Below are positions 52,989 to 61,426 of a DNA stretch of 64,000 nucleotides, in pieces. The notes under the pieces were generated by a model, which saw only the letters and a list, made by a program, of their open reading frames with translations, ran no database searches and was not told the DNA's origin. Numbering within the stretch: the first letter of the stretch is position 1; every line of letters starts with the position of its first letter. A program made the position numbers and the translations under genes. The DNA comes from Extensimonas perlucida (GTDB lineage Bacteria; Pseudomonadota; Gammaproteobacteria; Burkholderiales; Burkholderiaceae_C), in contig NZ_VMYE01000006.1 in the NCBI RefSeq assembly GCF_007655255.1, positions 1 through 64,000 of the forward strand, given 5' to 3'.

Positions 52989-54365
52989 ATGCAAAAATCC
53001 GCCCCTGCCATGTCTGATTCCGCAGCACCTCCCCCGCGCCCCTCCTGGCGGCAAACGCTGCTCATCTATCTCGAGCCAGCCAGCTTGCGCATGCTGGCGC
53101 TGGGCTTTGCGGCGGGCCTGCCGCTGCTGCTGGTGCTGGGCACGCTGAGCTTTCGGCTGCGCGAGGCCGGCATAGACCGCAGCACCATAGGCTACCTGAG
53201 CTGGGTGGGTCTGGCCTACGGCTTCAAGTGGCTCTGGGCGCCGCTCGTGGATCGGCTGCCGCTGCCGCTGCTCACGCGCTGGCTCGGGCGGCGGCGCAGT
53301 TGGTTGCTGTTCGCGCAGGCCGTGGTGGTGGTGGGCCTCGTGGGCATGGCGTTTGCCGATCCGCGCCAGGCGCTCGGCCCCATCGTGGGCTGCGCACTCG
53401 CCGTGGCCTGGGGCTCGGCCACGCAGGACATCGCACTCGACGCCTTTCGCATCGAATCGGCCGACGCGCGCGTGCAGGGCGTGCTCGCCGCGGCCTACCA
53501 GACGGGTTACCGCCTCGCAATGATCTGGGCCGGCGCGGGCGTGCTCTGGATCGCGGCGCGCGCGCAAGCCGATGCGGCCAGTGCAGCCGGCGCAGCGCTG
53601 GCCCAAGGCGCGGCAGGCTACGACCATGGCGCCTGGTGCACGGCCTACCTGGTGATGGCGGCGTCCATGGCGCTGGGCATGCTCACGGTGCTGCTCTCGC
53701 CCGAGCCCGCGCCGCTCGCACTCGCACCCGTGCAAAAGCTCTCTGCCTGGCTGCGCGGCGCGGTGGTTGAGCCCTTTGCCGACTTCTGGCGCCGCTACCA
53801 CTGGCAGGCGGGCCTGATCCTCGCGCTGATCGCCGTCTATCGCATCAGCGACGTGGTCATGGGCATCATGGCCAACCCGTTTTACGTCGATCTGGGCTTC
53901 AGCAAGGACGAGGTCGCCGCCGTCACCAAGGTCTATGGCGTGGCAATGACGCTGCTGGGCGCCTTCATTGGCGGCGCGCTGGCCCTGCGCCTGGGCGTGA
54001 TGCGCGTGCTCATGCTGGGCGCGGTGCTGAGCGCGGGCAGCAACCTGCTGTTCGCCTGGCTGGCTGGCCACGGGCACGACCTGCGCGCGCTCGTGGCCGT
54101 GGTCTCGGCCGACAACCTCGCGGGCGGCGTCGCGTCTTCGGCTTTCGTCGCCTACCTGTCGGGCCTGACCAACCTGCGCTATTCGGCCACGCAGTACGCG
54201 CTGTTCAGCTCCATCATGCTGCTGCTGCCCAAGTTCGTCGCGGGCTTTTCGGGGCGCTATGTGGACGCTTTCGGCTACGCGCAGTTTTTCACCGCCACGG
54301 CGCTGCTGGGCGTGCCCGTGCTGTTGCTGGTGTGGCTGGCGGCGCGCTTCAGCCGCCCGGAGTGA
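52989..54365 (+). CDS. ampG: AmpG-family muropeptide transporter (MFS)
   Basis: 458-residue inner-membrane protein with 12 TM helices. The motifs YLEPASLRMLALGFAAGLPLLLVLGTLSFRLREAGID, SWVGLAYGFKWLWAPLVDR, GSATQDIALDAFRIE and LRYSATQYALFSSIMLLLPKFVAGFSGRYVDAFGY are characteristic of AmpG-type permeases. AmpG imports GlcNAc-anhydroMurNAc peptides for cell-wall recycling, which would feed the AmgK branch encoded at 1740. Start ATG 52989, with MSDSAAPP at 53025 as an alternative. Confidence 0.85.
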   Translation: MQKSAPAMSDSAAPPPRPSWRQTLLIYLEPASLRMLALGFAAGLPLLLVLGTLSFRLREAGIDRSTIGYLSWVGLAYGFKWLWAPLVDRLPLPLLTRWLGRRRSWLLFAQAVVVVGLVGMAFADPRQALGPIVGCALAVAWGSATQDIALDAFRIESADARVQGVLAAAYQTGYRLAMIWAGAGVLWIAARAQADAASAAGAALAQGAAGYDHGAWCTAYLVMAASMALGMLTVLLSPEPAPLALAPVQKLSAWLRGAVVEPFADFWRRYHWQAGLILALIAVYRISDVVMGIMANPFYVDLGFSKDEVAAVTKVYGVAMTLLGAFIGGALALRLGVMRVLMLGAVLSAGSNLLFAWLAGHGHDLRALVAVVSADNLAGGVASSAFVAYLSGLTNLRYSATQYALFSSIMLLLPKFVAGFSGRYVDAFGYAQFFTATALLGVPVLLLVWLAARFSRPE

Positions 54366-54389
54366 ACCTTTGCGCCCGCCATTTGAAGG

Positions 54390-54436
54390 GTACAAATGGC
54401 TTGCAGCGATTGATGAATAAGCACAAGCAGCTACAT
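54390..54436. repeat. R2 dispersed repeat
   Basis: ACAAATGGCTTGCAGCGATT, then GATGAATAAGCACAAGCAGC and TACATTC fit the R2 pattern. It fills the 93-bp gap between the convergent transporter and SlyD genes. Confidence 0.6.
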
Positions 54437-54458
54437 TCTTAGCAGCAATCGAACAGTC

Positions 54459-54929
54459 TCAATGCGCATGCCCATGCGCGCCATGCACATGGCGGTGCGC
54501 GATCTCTTCGGGCGTGGCGGGGCGCACGGCGGTGACCTTGCAGGCAAAGCGCAGCGCCTGGCCTGCGAGCGGGTGGTTGCCGTCGAGGTGCACCACGGGG
54601 CCTTTGATTTTGACCACGTGGAACAGCTGGCGCTCGCCCGCGTCGCTCAAGCCTTCGAGCTGGCCGCCCACTTTCACGCCGGGCGGGAATTCAGCCTTGG
54701 GGATGGTGCGCACCAGGCGCTCGTCGCGCAGGCCGAAAGCCTCTTCGGGGCTGAGCTCGATGGTGGTCGTGAAGCCCACGCTCTGGCCTTCGAGCGCCGC
54801 TTCGACCTTGGGGAACAGGTTGCCGTAGCCGCCGTGCAGATAGGCCAGCGTGCCCGCATCGAGCGGCTGGCCCTGCAAGCTGGTGATGCGGTAGTTCAGT
54901 GTGACGGCGGTGTTTTGCGTGACTTGCAT
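54459..54929 (-). CDS. slyD: FKBP-type peptidyl-prolyl isomerase SlyD
   Basis: 156-residue cytosolic prolyl isomerase/chaperone: VTQNTAVTLNYRITSLQGQPLDAG, AYLHGGYGNLFPKVEAALEGQSVG, the insert-in-flap part GLRDERLVRTIPKAEFPPGVKVGGQLE, and DGNHPLAGQALRFACKVTAVR. The C-terminal tail HRHVHGAHGHAH can bind nickel or zinc, as in SlyD. Start ATG 54929 fits family length. Confidence 0.93.
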   Translation of the reverse strand: MQVTQNTAVTLNYRITSLQGQPLDAGTLAYLHGGYGNLFPKVEAALEGQSVGFTTTIELSPEEAFGLRDERLVRTIPKAEFPPGVKVGGQLEGLSDAGERQLFHVVKIKGPVVHLDGNHPLAGQALRFACKVTAVRPATPEEIAHRHVHGAHGHAH

Positions 54930-55125
54930 CGGATGGAAAAGCAGATGAACGATGGATGCCCGGCGCAGCGCGCTGGCCGGAAGGCGCATTGTCGGTGAAG
55001 GCCCTGGCTGATGGGGTGATCGATGGGGCGGTGGAAGTGTTCACGCACGCGCCGCACGCCGCTTGCATCCCAGCGCAACCCGCTGCCCGGCGCTACCTGC
55101 GCTGCCCAGCATTGCCGTGCAAACC

Positions 55126-56328
55126 TCAACCCGGCAGGCTGTCCGCCTGCGCCCCAGGGTGGCGCGCAAAGCGCCGCGCCTGCGCGCCGTGCACGGGCGC
55201 GCTCGTGGGCCAGGGCCAGCCGCCGAATTGGGTGCGCCGGTAGTCCTCCAAGGCCTGGTGGATTTCGGCGCTCGTGTTCATCACGAAGGGCCCGTACTGC
55301 GCCACGGGCTCGCCGATCGGCCGGCCCTGCAGCAGCAGGCATTCGACCGTCGATGCGCCCGTGTTGGCAAGCAGCACATCCTGCCCTGCGCGCAGCTCGA
55401 GCGCGGCGTGTGCCTGCACTTCCTGCGGCCCGATGCGCAGGCGCTCGCCCGCAAAAAAGTAGAGCATGCGCCGCGTCTGCGCGTGCCGCGCCGCGGGCAG
55501 CAGCCACTGCGCGCCGGGCGCGAGCTGCAGCGTCCAGATCGCCACCTCGGCCTCCGGCTGCGCGGCCCAGGATTCGGGCGGTGGCGGCAGCGGATCGGCC
55601 ACACCCTGCGGTGCACCCGGCAGCGCACCCGCGATCAGCGTGACCGTGCTCGTGCGGCCCTGCGCGTCGCGCTGCACAAGCTGCGGGATGCGCTCGCGCC
55701 AGAACATGGTGAAGTGTGGCGCCGCCATCTTCTGGCGCGCGGGCAGATTGAGCCAAATTTGCAGCAGCTCCAGCGGGTTGGGCGCGTTCGTATCGAGCAG
55801 CGGAAACATCTCTGAGTGCACGATGCCGCGCCCCGCCGTGAGCCACTGCACGTCGCCCGCGCCAAAGCGCGCGGCCGCGCCAGGGAGCCTGTCGGACTTT
55901 GGAGTCGTCGGCTGCGAATGCGCCGCAGCGGCCCATTTTTTACCGTCTTCTTGCCCCATAGCAGCACTATGGGGCGGCGATTCCGGCAAAAACTGACCTC
56001 GCTGGGGCGCATTCTCGCTTTCGACGCCCAAAGCCCGACGGGCTCCTAGCGAATCGGCATGGTCCACGAAGCCGCGGCGCACGATAGACACCGTCTCGAA
56101 GCCGCGGTGTGGGTGCGCGGGAAAGCCCGGCACGCTGCTGCCGTGGTACATGCTCCAGCCGTCCTGGCGGCTGAAGTCGTTGCCGAGCTGCCGCCCGCCA
56201 AGCGCCGCCGCTGGCCCGAAGGCGCCGTTGCCCGGCGGGTAGGCGTCGTCGTGGTGCGCGCAGAACAGGAACGGATCGATGGTGGGCCACAGCGGGCCCA
56301 GCGGCTGGGTTTGCAGGATGGGGGACAT
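55126..56328 (-). CDS. pirin family protein with 55-residue palindromic-element insertion
   Basis: Bicupin pirin, 400 residues including the insertion. The N-terminal cupin is [18 protein letters not shown]...[21 protein letters not shown] and the C-terminal cupin carries the [19 protein letters not shown] part. In other pirins [23 protein letters not shown]-type sequence is contiguous (split here for length: DHADSLG then [16 protein letters not shown]). In this gene 55 residues ([20 protein letters not shown] ... SDRLPG) separate DHADSLG from AAARFG. The metal ligand histidines of HPHRG and IVHSEMF lie on both sides of the insert, so activity is doubtful without testing. Some pirins show quercetinase activity. 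Confidence 0.9.
   Translation of the reverse strand: [400 protein letters not shown]
55881..56049. repeat. 169-bp palindromic element, copy 7, in frame within pirin
   Basis: Reverse copy on the plus strand, so forward relative to the pirin gene. The pirin-proximal flanks are CTAG (5' in the gene) and CCTG (3' in the gene). Central hairpin CCCCATAG-CAGCA-CTATGGGG. The adjacent host codons are TCG CTA GGA on one side and CCT GGC GCG on the other. Confidence 0.94.
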
Positions 56329-56587
56329 GGCAGGCTTCGCAAGGAGTCAGAGACCCGCATGATTGCAGATCACTTTGGCCTTTGGCGCCTTGTGGCCAAG
56401 CCGCGCCGCTGCGCCTATGGCTCTATGGCGCGCGCACAGCGGCCGGGTCGGTGACGAGGCATCGCCCGGCTACGCGCCCGCGCCCCCAAAAGCGCAAGGG
56501 CGAGGAAGCACACCCTACTCCCTCGCCCCCACTCCGTACCGGCGCCTCTGCGCAGAGCGCCGCAGCACCCCCCGCGCGGCGAATCCG

Positions 56588-57205
56588 TCAAGCCGCAGCG
56601 GCAGCCTCTGCCCCCGACGGCTTGCGCATGCGGCGCGCAGCGCCACCCAAGCCCAGGGCGGAGAGGAAGAGCAAAGCCGCACCGGGCAAAGGAACGGCAT
56701 TCACACTGGAATAGGCGCGGTAGTCGCTCAAGGCACCACCCGTCAGACCGCTGATCGTGAAGCTTTTGGTAGGGATGGCCCAGTGAAAGAGCAACTCACC
56801 ACCACCAAGGTGCACCGCCAGGTAGTCGAACGCACTGGTGGTGGTCAAGGAATAGACACCCGCCGCTCCTTTCGCTGGCCCCGAAACACTTGCATCACTG
56901 CAGTTCGTGCTATCAGAATTGCAGTATGCAGCCAAGCTCAAGGTAGCTGGAGCCACGCTGAACTGGGTGGCGACGTAGCCCAAGATAGCGTCCGGATTTT
57001 GCGGCGTCAGGTTGCCGTCGTAGTACCGAACATCGCCGGTGCTCAGGCCGCCAGGGCTTACGGTCAGGTTGGTGGTCTTATTTTTATAAGTGACCGCGAA
57101 ACTGTTGCCACCCGAAATCGTAGGCTGTGTCCACGTAGCGGCATGACTTACAGCCGCAGCAGACAGCAGCATGGCGGCGCACAGAGGGCGAAAAATGGCT
57201 TGCAT
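56588..57205 (-). CDS. exported protein with VPLPGA-type C-terminal sorting signal
   Basis: 205-residue protein with a Sec signal (IFRPLCAAMLLSAAAVSHAA), a beta-rich body (TWTQPTISGGNSFAVTYKNK..., AGVYSLTTTSAFDYLAVHLGGGELLFHWAIPTKSFTISGLTGG) and a PEP-CTERM-like end: VPLPGAALLFLSALGLGGAARRMRK. The motif-hydrophobic-basic tripartite tail is the signature of exosortase/archaeosortase substrates. No exosortase gene is present in the window. Start ATG 57205 has GGAG upstream. Confidence 0.8.
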   Translation of the reverse strand: MQAIFRPLCAAMLLSAAAVSHAATWTQPTISGGNSFAVTYKNKTTNLTVSPGGLSTGDVRYYDGNLTPQNPDAILGYVATQFSVAPATLSLAAYCNSDSTNCSDASVSGPAKGAAGVYSLTTTSAFDYLAVHLGGGELLFHWAIPTKSFTISGLTGGALSDYRAYSSVNAVPLPGAALLFLSALGLGGAARRMRKPSGAEAAAAA

Positions 57206-57519
57206 GGCGAACTCCGTCTCTTTCACATTTACAGTGGAATCGACTGTAACGGCGTGCAACACGAAAAGCGATAGTCCGAACGGGTGGATCGCCGGCCTTG
57301 CGCCTGGGCCAGGACGTGGGGCGGTGTGGCGCGCTGCGGCTCATTTGGTTGCTGCGCATGGGGCAGGCTCTTCGTGCCTGCCGGCGCAGCGGCGCTTTGC
57401 CTGCACCGCCAACCCGCCAGCAGGAATCAAACTGGCATGTAGCGCTTGACTGTCTTCCGTTTTTTGCTATCGATAAAGAATCATTCTGGGTATTTGCGCT
57501 TCTCCAACCTGCGCCCCAC
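57206..57519. other. intergenic region between sorting-signal protein and MFS transporter
   Basis: 314 bp with no gene. It contains an inverted repeat TTACAGT-ggaatcg-ACTGTAA at 57229-57249, 24-44 bp upstream of the sorting-signal protein start, a candidate operator or promoter element. Elsewhere only low-significance frames are seen. The 259-bp gap at 56329-56587 likewise shows nothing recognisable. Confidence 0.5.
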
Positions 57520-58815
57520 TCAGGCCGCCGCCAGCTGCGGCCGGCGCACGCTGCCCAGCAGCGCCACGAGCACGGCGGCGGCCAGCGGCCCCAGGCTCAG
57601 CAGCGTGAGGCCCAGGCCGAAGCCGCCCGAGTGCTCCTTGGCCCAGCCGATGATGTAGGGGCCGACGAAGCCGCCGAGCGCGCCCACGGAGTTGATCATG
57701 GCAAACGCACCCGCGATCGCGCTGCCCTTGAGGTAGAGCTGCGGCAGCGTCCAGAAGCCCCCGGTCGAACCCATGATGCCCGCGGCGCCCAGGCTCAGCG
57801 CGGCGTTGGCAAGCACCGGATTGGTGGTTCCACCTGCGATCCACAGCCCCAGCGCGCCCGCAAGCAGCCCCGCGATGGCGACCGAAAAACGCCGCCCCGT
57901 GCGATCCACGTAGCGCCCGAGCGCAATGATGGCGACCAGCGCGACGATGAAGGGAATGGCCGAGATGAAGCCCGTCTGCAGCGTAGAGGCGCCGAATCCG
58001 CGCACGATTTGCGGCACCCAGAAGATGATGCCGAAGCTGCCGATCAGGGCGCCAAAGTAGGCCAGGCTCAGAACTATGACGGGCAAGGACAGCAGCCCAT
58101 CGCGCAGGCTGCTGCGGTGCTGCGGCGTGGCCTGCAGGCTTTCGCGCGCGAGGGCGTCTTCGAGCGCCTGCGCTTCGTCGGGGTGCAGCCAGGCGGCGTC
58201 ACGCGGGCGGTCGGGCATGAGCCGATACACGGCCAGGCCCGCGAGCAGCGTGGGCAGCCCTTCGAGGATGAACATCCACTGCCAGTTTTTCAGGCCCCAC
58301 AGACCATGCAAAGACTCCATGCCCAAAATTGCGCCCGACACCGGCCCGCTGATGATCAGCGCCACGGGCATGGCAGCCATGATGAAGGCGCTCATGCGGC
58401 CGCGGTACTCGGCCGGAAACCAGTAGGTCAGGTACAGAAACAGCCCCGGCAGCAGGCCGGCTTCGGCCATGCCGAGCAGAAAGCGCAGCGTGAAGAACGA
58501 GTTCGCGCTGTGGGTGAAAGCCATGAGCACGGCCACGCAACCCCAGGCGATGGTGAGCGGCGCGATCCAGCGGCGCGCGCCGATTTTCTCGATCATCATG
58601 TTGCTCGGCACTTCGAACAGCACGTAGCCAAAGAAGAAAAAGCCCACGCCCAGCGCATAGACGGTGGGTGTGAAGCCAAGGTCCTGGTTCATGCCCAGCG
58701 CCGCGAAGCTGACGTTCGCGCGGTCGAGGAAGCTCAGCAGGAACAGCAGGGCGAGAAAGGGCATGAGCCGCCGCGCAGCTTTGGCGACGACGGATTGGAC
58801 TGGATGGGCTGCCAT
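57520..58815 (-). CDS. MFS transporter, anion:cation symporter (ACS) type
   Basis: 431-residue inner-membrane transporter with 12 TM helices. LLFLLSFLDRANVSFAALGMNQDLGFTP, FFFFGYVLFEVPSNMMIEKIGARRWIAPLTIAWG and LLGMAEAGLLPGLFLYLTYWFPAEYRGRMSAFIMAAMPVA are typical of the ACS family, which moves organic anions such as tartrate, phthalate or hexuronates. Substrate not predictable. ATG 58815 is chosen; the frame opens at 58854. It lies downstream of an acyl-CoA dehydrogenase on the same strand. Confidence 0.9.
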   Translation of the reverse strand: MAAHPVQSVVAKAARRLMPFLALLFLLSFLDRANVSFAALGMNQDLGFTPTVYALGVGFFFFGYVLFEVPSNMMIEKIGARRWIAPLTIAWGCVAVLMAFTHSANSFFTLRFLLGMAEAGLLPGLFLYLTYWFPAEYRGRMSAFIMAAMPVALIISGPVSGAILGMESLHGLWGLKNWQWMFILEGLPTLLAGLAVYRLMPDRPRDAAWLHPDEAQALEDALARESLQATPQHRSSLRDGLLSLPVIVLSLAYFGALIGSFGIIFWVPQIVRGFGASTLQTGFISAIPFIVALVAIIALGRYVDRTGRRFSVAIAGLLAGALGLWIAGGTTNPVLANAALSLGAAGIMGSTGGFWTLPQLYLKGSAIAGAFAMINSVGALGGFVGPYIIGWAKEHSGGFGLGLTLLSLGPLAAAVLVALLGSVRRPQLAAA

Positions 58816-58981
58816 GGATGCGCTCACAGTGAACAAAAAGTTGCAACGCAGCACAGTGTCCGGCAGGCGCGCTGGTGGAGCGATGCGGGTTTACCCGGAA
58901 GGCGGGCCTGCTATCTGGCCGCAGCCGCGCCGCACCAAGCCGTCCGGGCCACGCCAATCTGCATCCTCCCACGCATCCCCC

Positions 58982-60652
58982 TCACCCCGCCCAGGCGGCG
59001 CGCAGCAGCGCGGCCGGCTCGCTCGTGCCGCTGCTGATGCCCGTGACCGGGCCCCAGTCGGGGTCGAAGCGGCTGCTGATGAAGGCGCCTGCGGCCTCGG
59101 CGCTCGCGTGCTGCAGCATCAGGCAGGCCTGCGCGCTGAGCGCGAGGCGTTGGGTAAAGCGGCGCGCCTGGCGTTCGAGCTCGGCAGGCGGCTGCGCGAG
59201 CGCGGCGCGCAACTGGCGCACCTGCGCCACGAGCGGCGGTGCGGCGGCTGCTGTGGCCACGCCGTGCAGATGCTCGAGCAGGCGCTGCGCGTCCTCGGGC
59301 TGGCGCGCGATGGCGCGCAGCACGTCCAGGCACATGACGTTGCCCGAGCCCTCCCAGATCGAATTCACTGGCGCCTCGCGGAACAGCCGGCCCATGGGGC
59401 CGCTGGTTTCGACGTAGCCGTTGCCGCCCCAGACCTCCATGGCCTCGCCGGTCAGGGCCACGGCACGCTTGCAGACCCAGAACTTGGCCGCGGGCGTCAT
59501 GATGCGCCGCCACGCGCCGTCGAGCGCCTCATCGGAGCCAAAGCGCCCGGCCAGGTCCATGGCCAGCAGCGTCGCGGCCTCGGATTCGAGCGCGAGGTCG
59601 GCGAGCAGCTCGGTCATCATGGGTTGCTCGGCGAGCGCGCGGCCGAAGGCGTGGCGGTGGCGCGCATAGTGCAGCGCCTGCACCAGCGCCTGGCGCAGCA
59701 GCCCGGCGCTCGAGAGCGCGCAATCGAGCCGCGTGTAGGTCGCCATCTCGATAATGGTCGGGATACCGCGCCCCTCCTCGCCCACGCGCACACCCCAGGC
59801 CTCGTGGAACTCGACCTCGCAGCCGCTGTTGGAGCGGTTGCCCACCTTGTCCTTGAGGCGCAGCAGGTGGATGGGGTTCTTGCTGCCGTCGGGGCGCCAG
59901 CGCGGCACGAAAAAGCAACTCGGGCCGTGCGCGTCGGTGCGCGCGAGCGCCAGATGGCCGTCGCACATGGGCGCCGAGAAAAACCATTTGTGCCCCGTGA
60001 GCAGGTATTCGTCGCCCCAGGGGCCGCTGCCCGCGGGCACGGCGCGCGTGGTGTTGGTGCGCACGTCGCTGCCGCCCTGCTTTTCCGTCATGCCCATGCC
60101 GACTGCGATGGAGCGCTTTTGCACGAGCGGAATGTCGCGCGCATCGTGTTCGAGCGAGGCCAGCAGCGGCGCGGTGAGCGCGTACAGCGGCGCGTTGCGG
60201 CGCAGCACCGGGATGCAGGCCTTGGTCATGGTGGTCGGGCAGGCCGAGCCGGCCTCGATCTGGCTGTGCATGAACAGCGACGCGCCGTAGGCCGTCCAGG
60301 CCGAGGGGCGCGCGTCGGTGAAGGGCAGGTTGGCGATGCCGTTGCGCCGCGCGATCGCCATGATCTGGTGCCACGCGGGGTGGAACTTGATCTGGTCGAT
60401 GCGCTGGCCCATGGGCGCGAAGGCGACGAGCTCGGGCGCGTAGCGGTTCGCGTCCTCGGCGGCGCGCAGCGTGGCCTCGGCGCCGTATTCGGCGCCCTGG
60501 CGCAGCAACTCCGCTTCGCGCCACTGCGCCCCGCCGCGCGCCACGGCGCGGCGCAGCACCGGGTCGCTGCTGTAGAGGTTGTAGTCCTTGAGCTCGGGCA
60601 CCTGGTTGTCGGGGTGGACGCCCGCTTGGGGGCTGGCGAGGGTGGCGGTCAT
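58982..60652 (-). CDS. acyl-CoA dehydrogenase family protein (AidB-like)
   Basis: 556-residue flavoenzyme. The AidB-type N-terminus NQVPELKDYNLYSSDPVLRRAVAR is followed by QIEAGSACPTTMTKACIPVL, GMGMTEKQGGSDVRTNTTRA, LTGHKWFFSAPMCD and AMEVWGGNGYVETSGPMGRLFREAPVNSIWEGSGNVM with the catalytic-base region. E. coli AidB is an alkylation-response protein with weak dehydrogenase activity; others act on isovaleryl- or longer acyl-CoAs. A TetR regulator diverges 71 bp away and likely controls it. Confidence 0.9.
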   Translation of the reverse strand: MTATLASPQAGVHPDNQVPELKDYNLYSSDPVLRRAVARGGAQWREAELLRQGAEYGAEATLRAAEDANRYAPELVAFAPMGQRIDQIKFHPAWHQIMAIARRNGIANLPFTDARPSAWTAYGASLFMHSQIEAGSACPTTMTKACIPVLRRNAPLYALTAPLLASLEHDARDIPLVQKRSIAVGMGMTEKQGGSDVRTNTTRAVPAGSGPWGDEYLLTGHKWFFSAPMCDGHLALARTDAHGPSCFFVPRWRPDGSKNPIHLLRLKDKVGNRSNSGCEVEFHEAWGVRVGEEGRGIPTIIEMATYTRLDCALSSAGLLRQALVQALHYARHRHAFGRALAEQPMMTELLADLALESEAATLLAMDLAGRFGSDEALDGAWRRIMTPAAKFWVCKRAVALTGEAMEVWGGNGYVETSGPMGRLFREAPVNSIWEGSGNVMCLDVLRAIARQPEDAQRLLEHLHGVATAAAAPPLVAQVRQLRAALAQPPAELERQARRFTQRLALSAQACLMLQHASAEAAGAFISSRFDPDWGPVTGISSGTSEPAALLRAAWAG

Positions 60653-60723
60653 GGGGTCTCCTGATGATGGATACTGGTGTCGGAAAATTCTATGGGCCAC
60701 CGCCTGCCAAGGTGTTCGGATTC

Positions 60724-61365
60724 ATGAAGCCCCGCCGCACCCCCGCAAACCGCAGAAGAAGGCCGCGCCAGTCGCGCGCCTTGCACACCGCCCGCGCGCT
60801 GCAGGAGGCCTTTGTTCGGCTTTTGGTCGAAAAAGACTATGCCGACGTGACCATCCGCGAGATCGTGGCGCTGGCGGGCACGGGGCTGGGGAGCTTTTAC
60901 GAATACTTTGCGAGCAAGCAGGACCTGGCGCGCGTGAGCCTGCACCTGCGCACCAAGTCCCTGCTGCTCGCGCAGCACGCCGCCGTGACGCAGCACGCCG
61001 GGCAGCCGCTGGACGCGATCGTCGATGCCGTGGTGGCCGCGCAGCTCGCTGCGCACGGCGGCCCGCCCGAGGAATGGACGGCGCACTACCTGCTTGAGCG
61101 CCACCAGTCGGACGCGGCTGCGTACCGCAAGATGTACGAGCGCTTCATCGGCGCCTGGATGGGCGCGTTCGACGCGGCCGGCGACCTGCCGCCGCACTTT
61201 CCCCGGCGCGAGGCCGCGCAGGTGTGCCAGGCCATTTTGTACGGCCTGTTCGCGCACGCCTACCTCAGCGCCAGCCCCGCGCCCGACCGCGCCCTGCTCG
61301 CGCGGCAGGCGCGCACGGCCTTGCACGCTTATCTGGGCAGCGTGCGCGGGACGCTTTCAGATTAA
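60724..61365 (+). CDS. TetR-family transcriptional regulator
   Basis: 213-residue repressor-type protein. The HTH is ALQEAFVRLLVEKDYADVTIREIVALAGTGLGSFYEYFASKQDLA at about residues 20-64, preceded by a basic RRRRPRQSR tail that probably contacts DNA. The ligand domain resembles those near fatty-acid or acyl-CoA genes. It diverges from the acyl-CoA dehydrogenase, suggesting control of that gene. ATG 60724 (MKPRRTP) is preferred over 60664. Confidence 0.88.
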   Translation: MKPRRTPANRRRRPRQSRALHTARALQEAFVRLLVEKDYADVTIREIVALAGTGLGSFYEYFASKQDLARVSLHLRTKSLLLAQHAAVTQHAGQPLDAIVDAVVAAQLAAHGGPPEEWTAHYLLERHQSDAAAYRKMYERFIGAWMGAFDAAGDLPPHFPRREAAQVCQAILYGLFAHAYLSASPAPDRALLARQARTALHAYLGSVRGTLSD

Positions 61366-61368
61366 TGG

Positions 61369-61414
61369 TCTTTTTGGCCGTTTGCGCAGATATATCAAGC
61401 ACAGGCAGCTATTT
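61369..61414. repeat. R2 dispersed repeat
   Basis: TTTTTGGCCGTTTGCGCAGA, TATATCAAGCACAGGCAGCT and ATTTA match the R2 pattern. It fills the gap between the convergent TetR and tyrosine phosphatase genes, only 12 bp before the phosphatase stop. Confidence 0.65.
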
Positions 61415-61426
61415 AAAACAAAGCGG

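Noticed and set aside
51570-54395. A 941-codon minus-strand frame opposite the AmpG-like and nitroreductase genes
   Set aside because: Only its last 200 codons (from 52172) encode a recognisable RskA-like protein; the rest mirrors well-supported plus-strand genes.
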